64,000 bases of DNA. Origin: Ignavibacteriota bacterium (GTDB lineage: Bacteria > Bacteroidota > Ignavibacteria > Ignavibacteriales > Melioribacteraceae). Each line of letters opens with the position of its first letter. Position 1 is the stretch's first letter. Location: assembly GCA_013112585.1 (NCBI GenBank), contig JABFGH010000007.1, positions 160,252-224,251 of the forward strand. The letters are read 5' to 3'. The notes beneath the pieces are model-generated. The model worked only from the letters and a program-made list of their open reading frames with translations, made no database searches and was not told where the DNA came from. Positions 1 to 7,492 of the stretch are shown one piece after another. The position numbers and the translations under genes were made by a program.

Positions 1-343
1 CAATAAACCACCAACCTCCAAGTTTTGGATATACTTCAATAATTTTTTTTCTATCCCCTTTTTTAAGTACTAATGTGTGGCTGTGGGCGGAGCGAAGATT
101 TATATAGTAGTAGGTTTTTGTGTCAATAATACTCTCTTTGTTTTGCTTATCGAAAAAAACAAATTTCTTTTGTTCAGTTTTAATTTCTACTTCGGCTCCG
201 TCAATTGTATAAACTTGTAATGAATCATCTGCCATTATTAATTCAACTTCATCTTCATATCCCTTAAAAGCTGTTGCACAGCCGTTAGATAAGAAAGATG
301 CTAACAAAATAAAAAGTGCCCAGGGAATAATTTTGTTAAACAT
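1..343 (-). CDS. Partial lipoprotein, PEGA-like (C-terminus outside window)
   Basis: I translated this open frame by hand from an ATG at 341-343. It runs off the left edge of the window, so only about 114 N-terminal residues are visible. It opens with a lysine, a hydrophobic stretch and the sequence LASFLSNGCAT, a plausible lipoprotein signal with Cys as the first mature residue. The mature part contains FKGYEDEVEL and a later HTLVLKKGDRKKIIEVYPKL segment. That layout resembles small lipoproteins with a PEGA-like surface repeat that start CATxFKG. No function can be given. It lies just upstream of the peroxidase gene on the same strand but is separated from it, so an operon is uncertain. Confidence 0.55.
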   Translation of the reverse strand, partial: MFNKIIPWALFILLASFLSNGCATAFKGYEDEVELIMADDSLQVYTIDGAEVEIKTEQKKFVFFDKQNKESIIDTKTYYYINLRSAHSHTLVLKKGDRKKIIEVYPKLGGWWFI

Positions 344-380
344 AACCGCTCCTTTAAATAATTAGTAATTAATGTTCTAT

Positions 381-860
381 TTATAAAAGCTTCTCAATAT
401 CAGAAGCTAATTTTTCAGGTTTAGTTACTGATGCAAAACGCTTTACCGGATTGCCGTTTCTATCAATTAAAAATTTTGTAAAGTTCCACTTAATATCTTT
501 CCCTAATGTTCCTTTTAACTTTTCTTTTAAGTATTTGAAGATCGGATGTGCATCATCCCCATTAACATTTATTTTTGAAAACATTGGAAAGGTTACACCG
601 TAATTTATCAGGCAATTATCGGCAATATCTTTTTCGCTGCCCGGCTCTTGATTACCAAATTGATTGCATGGAAATCCGAGTATTTCTAAACCGGCATCTT
701 TGTACTTTTTATTTAATTCCTCCAACCCGGCAAATTGAGGAGTGAATCCGCATTTGCTTGCTGTGTTTACAATAAGCAGAACTTTGTTTTTATATTTTTC
801 CATTTCAATCAGTTCGCCGGTTATGGATTTTGCATTGAGGGTATAAAATTCGTTGTTCAT
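381..860 (-). CDS. Glutathione peroxidase family protein (thiol peroxidase)
   Basis: The product is a thioredoxin-fold peroxidase that reduces hydrogen peroxide or lipid hydroperoxides, in bacteria usually with thioredoxin rather than glutathione. The GPx signature NTASKCGFTPQ carries the peroxidatic residue as ordinary Cys (about residue 37), not selenocysteine. GFPCNQFGNQEPGS supplies the conserved Gln and the second Cys region, and KWNFTKFLID holds the catalytic Trp and Asn. The length of about 159 residues is normal. I chose the ATG at 858-860 because MNNEFYTLNAK matches the usual family start; an in-frame ATG seven codons upstream adds an atypical extension. There is no signal peptide, so it should be cytoplasmic. 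Family assignment is firm, reductant is inference. Confidence 0.9.
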   Translation of the reverse strand: MNNEFYTLNAKSITGELIEMEKYKNKVLLIVNTASKCGFTPQFAGLEELNKKYKDAGLEILGFPCNQFGNQEPGSEKDIADNCLINYGVTFPMFSKINVNGDDAHPIFKYLKEKLKGTLGKDIKWNFTKFLIDRNGNPVKRFASVTKPEKLASDIEKLL

Positions 861-987
861 AATTTTTATAAATAATTCCAATTTGTTTTAACAAAAATAA
901 ATAAATTTTATTGAATTACCTTTTAGTAAATCGATGTTATTTATAAATTAGTGCTACTTATTCTTCAATTAAAAATTAAAATAATTT

Positions 988-1701
988 ATGAAGCAAAAAC
1001 ATATACCCGGTATCGGAACCGTAAATTTTATAAAACGCCGGCGAGGAAAATATGTAAACATTTCTGTGCAGCCTTCCTCGCCTGTTTGTGTTTCGCTGCC
1101 GTATTATGTTTCATATCAATATGCCGAAGATGTTTTACTTGAAAAGTTAAATTGGGTTCGTTCAAAAATTGAGAAGGTAAAACAGACCGAAAGTAAACTT
1201 ACCAATTTTTTCTTTGAAACCGATTTCAAAACTAAATACCATCAATTAGTTATAAAAACATTTGAGGAGGAAAATGTAAAAGCTGTAATTGCAAAAGGTG
1301 TAATTGAGGTATTCATTCCAAAAGAAAAATCCATTAGTGATGAAGGTATTCAAGATTTTATAAGGAAAGTTATAATTGAAGCATACCGAATTGAAGCAAA
1401 GCATATTCTCCCAAATCGTGTTAAAGAATTAGCACTGAAACACGGAATTGAGTTTAATAGTGTTTACATTAAAAACATGAAATCACAATGGGGAAGCTGC
1501 TCAGGAAGAAAAAACATAAACTTGAATCTTCACCTTATGCGCTTGCCGGAAGAATTTATTGACTACATTATTCTGCATGAACTTACTCACATTGATGAAA
1601 TGAACCACAGTACAAGATTTTGGAAGCTGTTGGAAAGCAGGGTACCGAATGCCAGGTTGATTGATAAGAAAATGAAAGATTACAGTATTAGCTATTGGTA
1701 A
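988..1701 (+). CDS. YgjP-type zinc metallopeptidase (DUF45)
   Basis: This 237-residue protein belongs to the YgjP/DUF45 family of predicted zinc metallopeptidases. The zinc site is HELTH at residues 197-201 followed by DEMNHSTRFW, giving the third metal ligand His207 in the family pattern HExxH-x5-H. The preceding segment KNMKSQWGSCSGRKNINLNL is also a family hallmark (the SxWGSC stretch). The N-terminal part is the usual beta-rich region with a KRRRGKYVNISV motif. There is no signal peptide, so it is cytoplasmic. Its substrate is unknown; in some genomes the family sits beside restriction genes, but not here. It is a single gene upstream of the ilv control region. Confidence 0.85.
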   Translation: MKQKHIPGIGTVNFIKRRRGKYVNISVQPSSPVCVSLPYYVSYQYAEDVLLEKLNWVRSKIEKVKQTESKLTNFFFETDFKTKYHQLVIKTFEEENVKAVIAKGVIEVFIPKEKSISDEGIQDFIRKVIIEAYRIEAKHILPNRVKELALKHGIEFNSVYIKNMKSQWGSCSGRKNINLNLHLMRLPEEFIDYIILHELTHIDEMNHSTRFWKLLESRVPNARLIDKKMKDYSISYW

Positions 1702-1731
1702 ATAAAAATTCATCAGTAATAAAATAAAACC

Positions 1732-1761
1732 TTGACTTTACTTTGTTTAAATCACTATTTT
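1732..1761 (+). promoter_or_regulatory. Candidate promoter of the ilv operon
   Basis: TTGACT at 1732-1737 is followed after 18 bases by TATTTT at 1756-1761. It lies about 30 bases upstream of the first leader peptide, where a promoter for an attenuated operon should be. The match to the sigma-70 consensus is fair at -35 and weak at -10. Confidence 0.45.
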
Positions 1762-1790
1762 GCTCCCTAATTATTTGAACACATAAAAAA

Positions 1791-1847
1791 ATGAAAACAA
1801 TAAAAAACATTCTCGTCCTCATTATTTCAATTATCATTATTCAATGA
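1791..1847 (+). CDS. ilv operon leader peptide 1
   Basis: This 18-codon frame encodes MKTIKNILVLIISIIIIQ. Eleven of 18 residues are branched-chain amino acids: eight Ile, two Leu and one Val, the products or relatives of the pathway encoded downstream. Four consecutive Ile codons occupy 1830-1841, just before the stop at 1845-1847. Both Leu codons are CTC, which looks uncommon in neighbouring genes that favour TTA and CTT. A terminator follows within 30 bases. The arrangement matches the ilvGMEDA type of leader, where ribosome stalling on uncharged tRNA-Ile, -Leu or -Val prevents termination. I see no clear Shine-Dalgarno sequence, only an A-rich stretch before the ATG. Confidence 0.75.
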   Translation: MKTIKNILVLIISIIIIQ

Positions 1848-1851
1848 CGGC

Positions 1852-1904
1852 GGAATGGTATATAAATTTTAGAAAAAGCCATTCCATAAAAGAATGGCTT
1901 TTTT
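1852..1904 (+). terminator. ilv attenuator 1 (antiterminator arm plus terminator)
   Basis: The terminator stem is AAAAGCCATTC at 1874-1884 with GAATGGCTTTT at 1892-1902, followed by T residues to 1904. An upstream segment GGAATGG at 1852-1858 is exactly complementary to CCATTCC at 1879-1885, the 5' arm of the terminator. The two pairings are mutually exclusive. A ribosome at the leader stop codon, four bases before 1852, would mask the first segment and allow termination. A ribosome stalled on the Ile codons would leave it free to form the antiterminator. Confidence 0.8.
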
Positions 1905-1922
1905 AGTTTATACCAAATCAAC

Positions 1923-1994
1923 ATGAAAAATTTTAGTTTAATAAATATCATTCTCCTCATTATTGTAATTATTATACCCGGTTATTGGGAGTGA
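1923..1994 (+). CDS. ilv operon leader peptide 2
   Basis: This second 23-codon frame starts MKNFSLINIILLIIVIII and ends PGYWE before TGA at 1992-1994. Twelve residues are branched-chain: eight Ile, three Leu and one Val. The run from codon 9 to codon 18 is uninterrupted Ile, Leu and Val codons. As in the first leader, two of the Leu codons are CTC. It begins 18 bases after the T-run of the first terminator and is itself followed by a second intrinsic terminator. This makes it a second sensor in series. No clear Shine-Dalgarno sequence is visible. Confidence 0.72.
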   Translation: MKNFSLINIILLIIVIIIPGYWE

Positions 1995-2016
1995 GATTGG
2001 TGTAACTTGAAATTCA

Positions 2017-2052
2017 AAAAGCCTTTCCTGCTCCCCGGAAGGGCTTTTCTTT
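2017..2052 (+). terminator. ilv attenuator 2 terminator
   Basis: AAAAGCCTTTCC at 2017-2028 pairs with GGAAGGGCTTTT at 2037-2048, with one G-T wobble and an eight-base loop, followed by CTTTTTT. A competing structure is less obvious than in attenuator 1. GGGAG at 1987-1991, inside the leader codons TGG GAG, can pair with CTCCC at 2031-2035 in the loop. CCG at 1978-1980 can pair with CGG at 2036-2038, which would take two bases from the 3' arm. The stem ends 22 bases before the ilvD ATG. Confidence 0.72.
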
Positions 2053-2074
2053 TTTAAATATAATTTTGAAAAAA

Positions 2075-3745
2075 ATGAAATTAAACAAATTTAGTAAAGA
2101 ACTTACTCAAAGCGATTCGCAGCCTGCATCACAGGCAATGCTTTATGCGTTGGGATTAAATGAAGCGGATCTTCATAAACCATTTGTTGGAATATGCAGT
2201 ACAGGTTTTGAAGGCAATCCATGTAATATGCACTTAAACGATCTTTCGCTTCATGTGAAAAAAGGTACTGAAAGTGCCGATACAGTTGGACTTATATTTA
2301 ACACAATTGGTGTAAGTGACGGCATTTCGATGGGAACAGACGGAATGCGCTATTCGCTCCCTTCGCGCGAAATAATTGCCGACTCAATTGAAACAATGGT
2401 TAACGCACATGCTTATGATGCTGTAATAACTGTAGTGGGATGTGATAAAAATATGCCCGGCGCAATAATGGGTATGCTCCGATTAAACAGACCCGGATTG
2501 ATGGTTTACGGCGGCACTATTGCATCCGGCTGCTACAATGATGAAAAATTGAATATAGTATCAGCATTTGAAGCATGGGGCAAAAAAGTCGCAGGCGAAA
2601 TTTCAGAGGAAGATTATAAAGGTGTTATTAAAAATGCGTGCCCCGGTCCGGGCGCCTGCGGGGGAATGTACACAGCAAACACAATGGCTTCGGCAATTGA
2701 GGCAATGGGAATGTCGCTTCCATACAATTCATCCAAGCCTGCCCTTAGTGAATTGAAGGAAGATGATTGTTTTGATTCAGGCAAGGCAGTGAAATTACTT
2801 CTTGAAAAAGATATCAAACCGAAAGACATTATTACAAAAAAATCACTTGAGAACGCATTTACTACAGTTACGGCGTTGGGCGGCTCAACCAATGCAGTGC
2901 TGCATTTTCTTGCAATTGCAGAGACCGCCGGAATTGAATTTAACTTGGAAGACTTTCAAAAAATCAGTGATAAAACTCCTTTTCTTGCTGACTTAAAACC
3001 AAGCGGAAAATTTTTAATGGAAGATGTTCACAATATCGGCGGTACTCCAGCTGTGCTAAAATATTTAATGGATGAAGGTTACCTGCATAAAGATTGCTTA
3101 ACGGTAACCGGAAAAACAATTGAAGAAAACTTGAAAGATGTTCAACCGCTTTCGTTCGATCAGGATGTTATTCATCCTATTGAAAAAGCCATTAAAAAAA
3201 CCGGACATATTCAAATCCTTTACGGCAATCTTGCAGAAGAAGGATCAGTGGCAAAAATAACCGGGAAGGAAGGACTGAGATTTGAAGGAACAGCAAAAGT
3301 ATTTAATAGTGAACATGAAGCAAATGAAGGAATAAGCAGCGGACTTGTTACAAAGGGGGATGTTGTTGTTATTCGTTACGTAGGACCAAAAGGGGGACCC
3401 GGAATGCCGGAAATGCTTAAGCCGACAGCCGCAATTATGGGCGCGGGATTAGGAAACGAAGTAGCTTTAATTACAGACGGCAGATTTTCCGGCGGGACAC
3501 ATGGTTTTGTTGTAGGGCATATTTCACCGGAAGCTTTTGATGGCGGACTAATTGCACTCGTTGAAGATGGTGATAAAATTGTAATAGATGCAGAAAAGAA
3601 TGTATTAAGGTTAATGGTTTCGGATGATGAATTAAAAAATAGAAAATTAAAATGGCAGCAGCCGGAAGTAAAAGAAAAAAGCGGCTGGTTAAGTAAGTAT
3701 TCAAAACTTGTAACCTCGGCTTCGCGGGGCTGCATTACGGAATAG
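2075..3745 (+). CDS. ilvD: Dihydroxy-acid dehydratase
   Basis: IlvD dehydrates 2,3-dihydroxy-isovalerate and 2,3-dihydroxy-3-methylvalerate to the 2-keto acids, the third step of valine and isoleucine synthesis. Three Cys that ligate the iron-sulfur cluster are visible in their family motifs: Cys50 in NPCNMHL, Cys123 in GCDKNMPG and Cys195 in [15 protein letters not shown]. The C-terminal half has the expected [12 protein letters not shown] and [16 protein letters not shown] blocks. I start at the ATG at 2075, giving 556 residues; an in-frame TTG at 2066 would add only three residues. It is the first structural gene of the ilv operon, directly after the second attenuator, and is cytoplasmic. 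Confidence 0.96.
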   Translation: MKLNKFSKELTQSDSQPASQAMLYALGLNEADLHKPFVGICSTGFEGNPCNMHLNDLSLHVKKGTESADTVGLIFNTIGVSDGISMGTDGMRYSLPSREIIADSIETMVNAHAYDAVITVVGCDKNMPGAIMGMLRLNRPGLMVYGGTIASGCYNDEKLNIVSAFEAWGKKVAGEISEEDYKGVIKNACPGPGACGGMYTANTMASAIEAMGMSLPYNSSKPALSELKEDDCFDSGKAVKLLLEKDIKPKDIITKKSLENAFTTVTALGGSTNAVLHFLAIAETAGIEFNLEDFQKISDKTPFLADLKPSGKFLMEDVHNIGGTPAVLKYLMDEGYLHKDCLTVTGKTIEENLKDVQPLSFDQDVIHPIEKAIKKTGHIQILYGNLAEEGSVAKITGKEGLRFEGTAKVFNSEHEANEGISSGLVTKGDVVVIRYVGPKGGPGMPEMLKPTAAIMGAGLGNEVALITDGRFSGGTHGFVVGHISPEAFDGGLIALVEDGDKIVIDAEKNVLRLMVSDDELKNRKLKWQQPEVKEKSGWLSKYSKLVTSASRGCITE

Positions 3746-3774
3746 TTTGAACTTTATACTTATTAAGAATTGGA

Positions 3775-3796
3775 CCTGCCTACCGGCAAAGGCAGG
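3775..3796. repeat. Small GC-rich palindrome CCTGCC...GGCAGG
   Basis: CCTGCC at 3775-3780 and GGCAGG at 3791-3796 flank TACCGGCAAA. Related copies occur as a 42-base insert at 8981-9022, three times between 51551 and 51660, and at 63784-63798. The core TGCCTACCGG is shared. The gap between ilvD and ilvB (3746-4085) holds only this palindrome and the larger element that follows. Confidence 0.6.
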
Positions 3797-3840
3797 CTAA
3801 AGCTCGACAACGAAGTTAAATTTTTACCTCCGCCTTAAAG

Positions 3841-3957
3841 AGGTTGTGTGAAATATTGAAAAACGTATTAACCCACGATTTCAATCGTGGGAATATGATA
3901 TAAAAATAAAATGTTTTTAGCTGCTTCAGCAGCTTATTTGTAACATTTTCACAGTTT
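3841..3957 (+). repeat. MITE-like palindromic element, copy A
   Basis: A 117-base non-coding element with inverted ends: GGTTGTGTGAAA near 3842 and TTTTCACAGTTT at 3946-3957. Inside are two perfect hairpins, both with loop TTCA: CCCACGAT/ATCGTGGG at 3872-3891 and AGCTGC/GCAGCT at 3919-3934. A second copy in the opposite orientation lies at 20654-20767 and a decayed one at 42925-43038. It sits inside the ilv operon between ilvD and ilvB, so it is probably transcribed. No coding capacity is evident, and mobilisation would need a transposase elsewhere. Confidence 0.65.
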
Positions 3958-4085
3958 CTATAGAGCGGAGAATACAAGTACTGAATGTTATTGGGTTTTC
4001 ACTGAAGATACTTTATGAAAACCAAGTTAATTAGTTAGAGTTGAATAAATAATTCACAACTATACTTTAATAGGAGAACTATTAA

Positions 4086-5849
4086 ATGGATGCATTATTA
4101 AAAATGTTAAGTGATTTTAACGGCGATTTTGAAGACTCAAAACCTTCGTCAAAATCAAACATAAATAAAATTACCGGTTCTGAAGCGGTGTTGGAATCAC
4201 TAATTGCCGAAGGGGTTGATCTTGTTTTCGGTTACCCCGGAGGTGCAATTATGCCGGTGTATGATGCGCTTTATAATTACCGGGATAAACTAAAACATAT
4301 ATTAACGCGGCACGAACAGGGCTCTGTACATGCGGCGCAAGGTTATGCAAGGGCAACCGGAAAAGTTGGTGTCGTGATTGCAACCTCCGGTCCCGGAGCT
4401 ACAAATTTAATTACCGGTATCGCCGATGCAAATATTGATTCAACACCAATTATTTGTATAACAGGGCAGGTACCATCTCATTTACTCGGCACAGATGCTT
4501 TTCAGGAAACAGATGTTGTTGGAATCACATCACCGGTTACTAAGTGGGATTTCCAAATTACGAGTGCCGAAGCAATTCCGGAAGCATTTGCAAAGGCTTT
4601 TTATTTGGCGAGAAGCGGAAGACCCGGACCGGTTGTTATTGATATTACGAAAGATGCACAATTTGCAGAGGTTGACTTTGAATATAAACCTTGTAAAAAA
4701 GTTCGAAGCTATTTTCCTTATCCCAAGGTTGATGCTGCAAAAGTAAATGAAGCAGCCGAATTAATTAATAATGCTGAAAAACCTTTCGTTGTGTTTGGAC
4801 AAGGTGTTATTCTTGGAAAAGCTGAAAATGAATTTAAAACATTTATTGAAAAGGGCGGAATTCCCGCAGCATGGACTCTGCTTGGATTATCGGCGCTTGA
4901 CGAGAGCCATCCTTTAAATGTTGGTATGCTGGGAATGCACGGAAACTATGCGCCAAATAAACTTACAAACGAATGTGATGTTTTAATTGCTGTGGGTATG
5001 CGTTTTGATGACAGAGTAACAGGTGATGTAAACACCTATGCAAAGCAGGCAAAAGTAATTCATATTGAATTAGACCCGGCAGAAATTAATAAAATTATTA
5101 AAGCCGATGTTGCAATAAATGGCGATGTAAAAGATGTGCTGCCAATGCTGACAAATATTATTGTTAATAAGGAATATGGTAATTGGCTGAAAGAATTTAA
5201 AAAATTAGCTGAGATCGAAAAAGAAAAAATAATTAATGAAGAGCTTCATCCGACCAAGCCGGGCTTAACTATGGGAGAAGTGATCAGAATAATTTCAGAA
5301 AAAACTAATGGCGAGGCACTTGTTGTAACTGATGTTGGTCAGCACCAGATGATAGCAGCACGTTATTACGGATTCAAAAATTCACGCAGCTTTATTACAT
5401 CGGGCGGATTAGGAACTATGGGATTTTGTTTGCCCGCCGCTGTTGGAGCTAAGATGGGAATGCCGGATAAACAAGTAGTAGCAGTAATTGGCGATGGCGG
5501 TTTCCAGATGACACTGCAGGAGCTTGGTACCATTTTGCAGTCAGGCATAAATCTTAAAATCGTAATACTAAATAATGATTACCTTGGAATGGTTAGACAA
5601 TGGCAGCAATTATTTTTCGATAAAAGATATTCCGAAACTGAAATGGTTAATCCCGATTTTGTAAAAATTGCATCAAGCTATAATATTGAATCGGAAAAAG
5701 TTTCAGAACGAAATAATCTAGAAGCGGTAATTGAAAAAATGCTTGCCTCAGAAAGCTCATTTGTGTTAGAGGTAAAGGTTGAAAAGGAAGATAATGTTTT
5801 CCCCATGATTCCAACCGGCGCTTCAGTTTCAGACATTAGATTAGAATAA
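4086..5849 (+). CDS. ilvB: Acetolactate synthase, catalytic subunit
   Basis: This thiamine-diphosphate enzyme condenses pyruvate with pyruvate or 2-oxobutyrate, the committed step of valine and isoleucine synthesis. The catalytic Glu77 lies in RHEQGSVHAAQGYARATG. The ThDP/Mg2+ motif begins GDGGFQMTLQEL at residues 469-471 and ends NN about 28 residues later. The FAD-binding middle domain and the substrate channel segment YLGMVRQWQQLFF are present. At 587 residues it carries about 25 extra residues at the N-terminus (MDALLKMLSDFNGDFED), not seen in many homologues and of unknown role. AGGAG at 4072-4076 supports the start. It pairs with the regulatory subunit encoded 16 bases downstream. Confidence 0.96.
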   Translation: MDALLKMLSDFNGDFEDSKPSSKSNINKITGSEAVLESLIAEGVDLVFGYPGGAIMPVYDALYNYRDKLKHILTRHEQGSVHAAQGYARATGKVGVVIATSGPGATNLITGIADANIDSTPIICITGQVPSHLLGTDAFQETDVVGITSPVTKWDFQITSAEAIPEAFAKAFYLARSGRPGPVVIDITKDAQFAEVDFEYKPCKKVRSYFPYPKVDAAKVNEAAELINNAEKPFVVFGQGVILGKAENEFKTFIEKGGIPAAWTLLGLSALDESHPLNVGMLGMHGNYAPNKLTNECDVLIAVGMRFDDRVTGDVNTYAKQAKVIHIELDPAEINKIIKADVAINGDVKDVLPMLTNIIVNKEYGNWLKEFKKLAEIEKEKIINEELHPTKPGLTMGEVIRIISEKTNGEALVVTDVGQHQMIAARYYGFKNSRSFITSGGLGTMGFCLPAAVGAKMGMPDKQVVAVIGDGGFQMTLQELGTILQSGINLKIVILNNDYLGMVRQWQQLFFDKRYSETEMVNPDFVKIASSYNIESEKVSERNNLEAVIEKMLASESSFVLEVKVEKEDNVFPMIPTGASVSDIRLE

Positions 5850-5865
5850 AACTAGGAAGAAAAAA

Positions 5866-6411
5866 ATGAAAGAAGAATTCACAATATCAATATTTACCGA
5901 GAACCACATCGGTCTGCTTAACCGGGTTTCTATAATATTTACACGGCGGCATATTAATATAGAAAGCATTACAGCTTCGGAATCGGAAGTGCCGGGAATT
6001 TACCGCTACACAGTTGTTGTAAATGAAACTCGAGAGCAAGTTGAAAAAGTAGTTAAACAGATAGAGAAACAGGTAGAAATATTCTGTGCGTTTTATCATA
6101 GAACCGAAGAAATAGTTTATCAGGAAATTGCTCTCTATAAACTCCCTACCGCTGCAATATCAAACGGGCTGGGGCTTGAAAAACTTATTAGAGATAATAA
6201 CGCACGAATTTTATCTCTTGAAGGAGAGTTTATTGTAATTGAAAAAACCGGGCACAAGGAAGAAACTCAAGAGCTGCTGAAAAAATTGCAGCCGTTCAAT
6301 GTTTTAGAATTTGTCCGCTCCGGCAGGGTTGCAATGATTAAGCAAAAAGAAAACTTAACCCACACATTAGTTGAATTAGAAAAAACACATCATTCAGAAT
6401 ATAAAAATTAG
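5866..6411 (+). CDS. ilvN: Acetolactate synthase, regulatory subunit
   Basis: The 181-residue product is the small subunit that activates IlvB and confers feedback inhibition by valine. An N-terminal ACT domain spans about residues 4-75, starting FTISIFTENHIGLLNRVSIIFTR in parts: FTENHIGLLNRV and RRHINIESITASESE are the classic motifs. The C-terminal half is the typical small-subunit domain with REIALYK-like KLP and LEGEFIVIEKTGHKEET segments. An AGGAAGA Shine-Dalgarno sequence lies just before the ATG. It follows ilvB by 16 bases and precedes ilvC by 11, consistent with co-transcription. Valine sensitivity is expected from the family, not shown by the sequence. Confidence 0.93.
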   Translation: MKEEFTISIFTENHIGLLNRVSIIFTRRHINIESITASESEVPGIYRYTVVVNETREQVEKVVKQIEKQVEIFCAFYHRTEEIVYQEIALYKLPTAAISNGLGLEKLIRDNNARILSLEGEFIVIEKTGHKEETQELLKKLQPFNVLEFVRSGRVAMIKQKENLTHTLVELEKTHHSEYKN

Positions 6412-6422
6412 AAGGAATAAAA

Positions 6423-7466
6423 ATGGCTAAACTAAATTTTGGCGGTGTAGAAGAAAACGTTGTCACCCGCGATGAATTTTCACTTGAAAAAGCAAGAGAA
6501 GTTTTAAAAGATGAAACTATTGCCGTAATCGGTTACGGAGTGCAGGGACCGGGACAATCGCTGAATATGAAGGATAACGGATTTAATGTTATCGTTGGTC
6601 AGCGAAAAAATTCCAAAAGCTGGGATAAAGCAGTTAAAGACGGTTGGAAAGAGGGCGTTGATCTTTTTGATATTGAAGAAGCAGCTAAGCGCGGAACAAT
6701 AATTCAATACCTGCTTTCCGATGCCGGGCAAATTCAGCAGTGGGAAGTGATTAAAAAACATCTCACACCGGGTAAAGCACTCTACTTTTCTCACGGATTT
6801 GGTATAACGTTTAAAGATAAAACCGGAATTGTTGCACCGGATGATGTTGATGTTATTCTTGTTGCACCAAAAGGTTCCGGCACATCATTAAGAAGATTAT
6901 TCGTTGCCGGTGAAGGGATTAATTCTAGCTATGCAATTTATCAGGATGCCACGGGCAAGGCAAAGGAGAGAGTGCTGGCTCTTGGAATGGCTGTAGGTTC
7001 AGGCTACTTATTCGAAACTGATTTTAAAAAAGAAGTTTATTCAGACCTTACCGGTGAACGCGGAATTTTGATGGGAGCTTTAGCCGGAGTGTTTGAAGCT
7101 CAATATAATGTTCTTAGAAAAAACGGGCACTCGCCTTCCGAGGCATTCAACGAAACAGTAGAAGAATTAACACAAAGTTTAATGCCGCTTGTTGCCGAAA
7201 ACGGAATGGATTGGATGTACGCAAACACATCCGTAACTGCCCAGCGCGGCGCATTGGATTGGAGGCATAAATTCCGTAAAGCTGTTGAACCGGTTTACGA
7301 TGAACTTTATAAAAGTGTCGCATCAGGCAAGGAAGCTGAGATAGTAATTGAATCGGGCAAACAGCCTGACTATAGAGAAAAACTTGAAGCCGAGTTGAAG
7401 GAAATTCGTGAGTCGGAACTGTGGCAGGCAGGTAAGCAAGTTAGAAGTTTGAGACCAAAAAATTAA
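6423..7466 (+). CDS. ilvC: Ketol-acid reductoisomerase
   Basis: IlvC isomerises and reduces acetolactate and acetohydroxybutyrate, needing Mg2+ and NAD(P)H. The Rossmann motif GYGVQGPGQS is at residues 37-46, followed by the cofactor-specificity loop VGQRKNSKSW, whose Arg/Lys/Ser residues suggest NADPH. The C-terminal knotted helical domain carries the metal and substrate site SDLTGERGILMG and later EL and SVTAQRGALDW segments. At 347 residues it is a little longer than the short class I form; sequence and length resemble Bacteroidota enzymes. It lies 11 bases after ilvN with a GAAGGA-type Shine-Dalgarno sequence. Confidence 0.94.
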   Translation: MAKLNFGGVEENVVTRDEFSLEKAREVLKDETIAVIGYGVQGPGQSLNMKDNGFNVIVGQRKNSKSWDKAVKDGWKEGVDLFDIEEAAKRGTIIQYLLSDAGQIQQWEVIKKHLTPGKALYFSHGFGITFKDKTGIVAPDDVDVILVAPKGSGTSLRRLFVAGEGINSSYAIYQDATGKAKERVLALGMAVGSGYLFETDFKKEVYSDLTGERGILMGALAGVFEAQYNVLRKNGHSPSEAFNETVEELTQSLMPLVAENGMDWMYANTSVTAQRGALDWRHKFRKAVEPVYDELYKSVASGKEAEIVIESGKQPDYREKLEAELKEIRESELWQAGKQVRSLRPKN

Positions 7467-7492
7467 TTGCCAATTATAAGAAGAAATTAAAC

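Noticed and set aside
951..1142. 63-residue frame overlapping the YgjP gene start
   Set aside because: It is in another frame of the YgjP coding region and has no supporting features.
1791..2052. T-box riboswitch or SAM-type riboswitch before ilvD
   Set aside because: I found no T-box core sequence or other riboswitch signature, whereas two peptide-coding, Ile-rich leaders with terminators explain the region.
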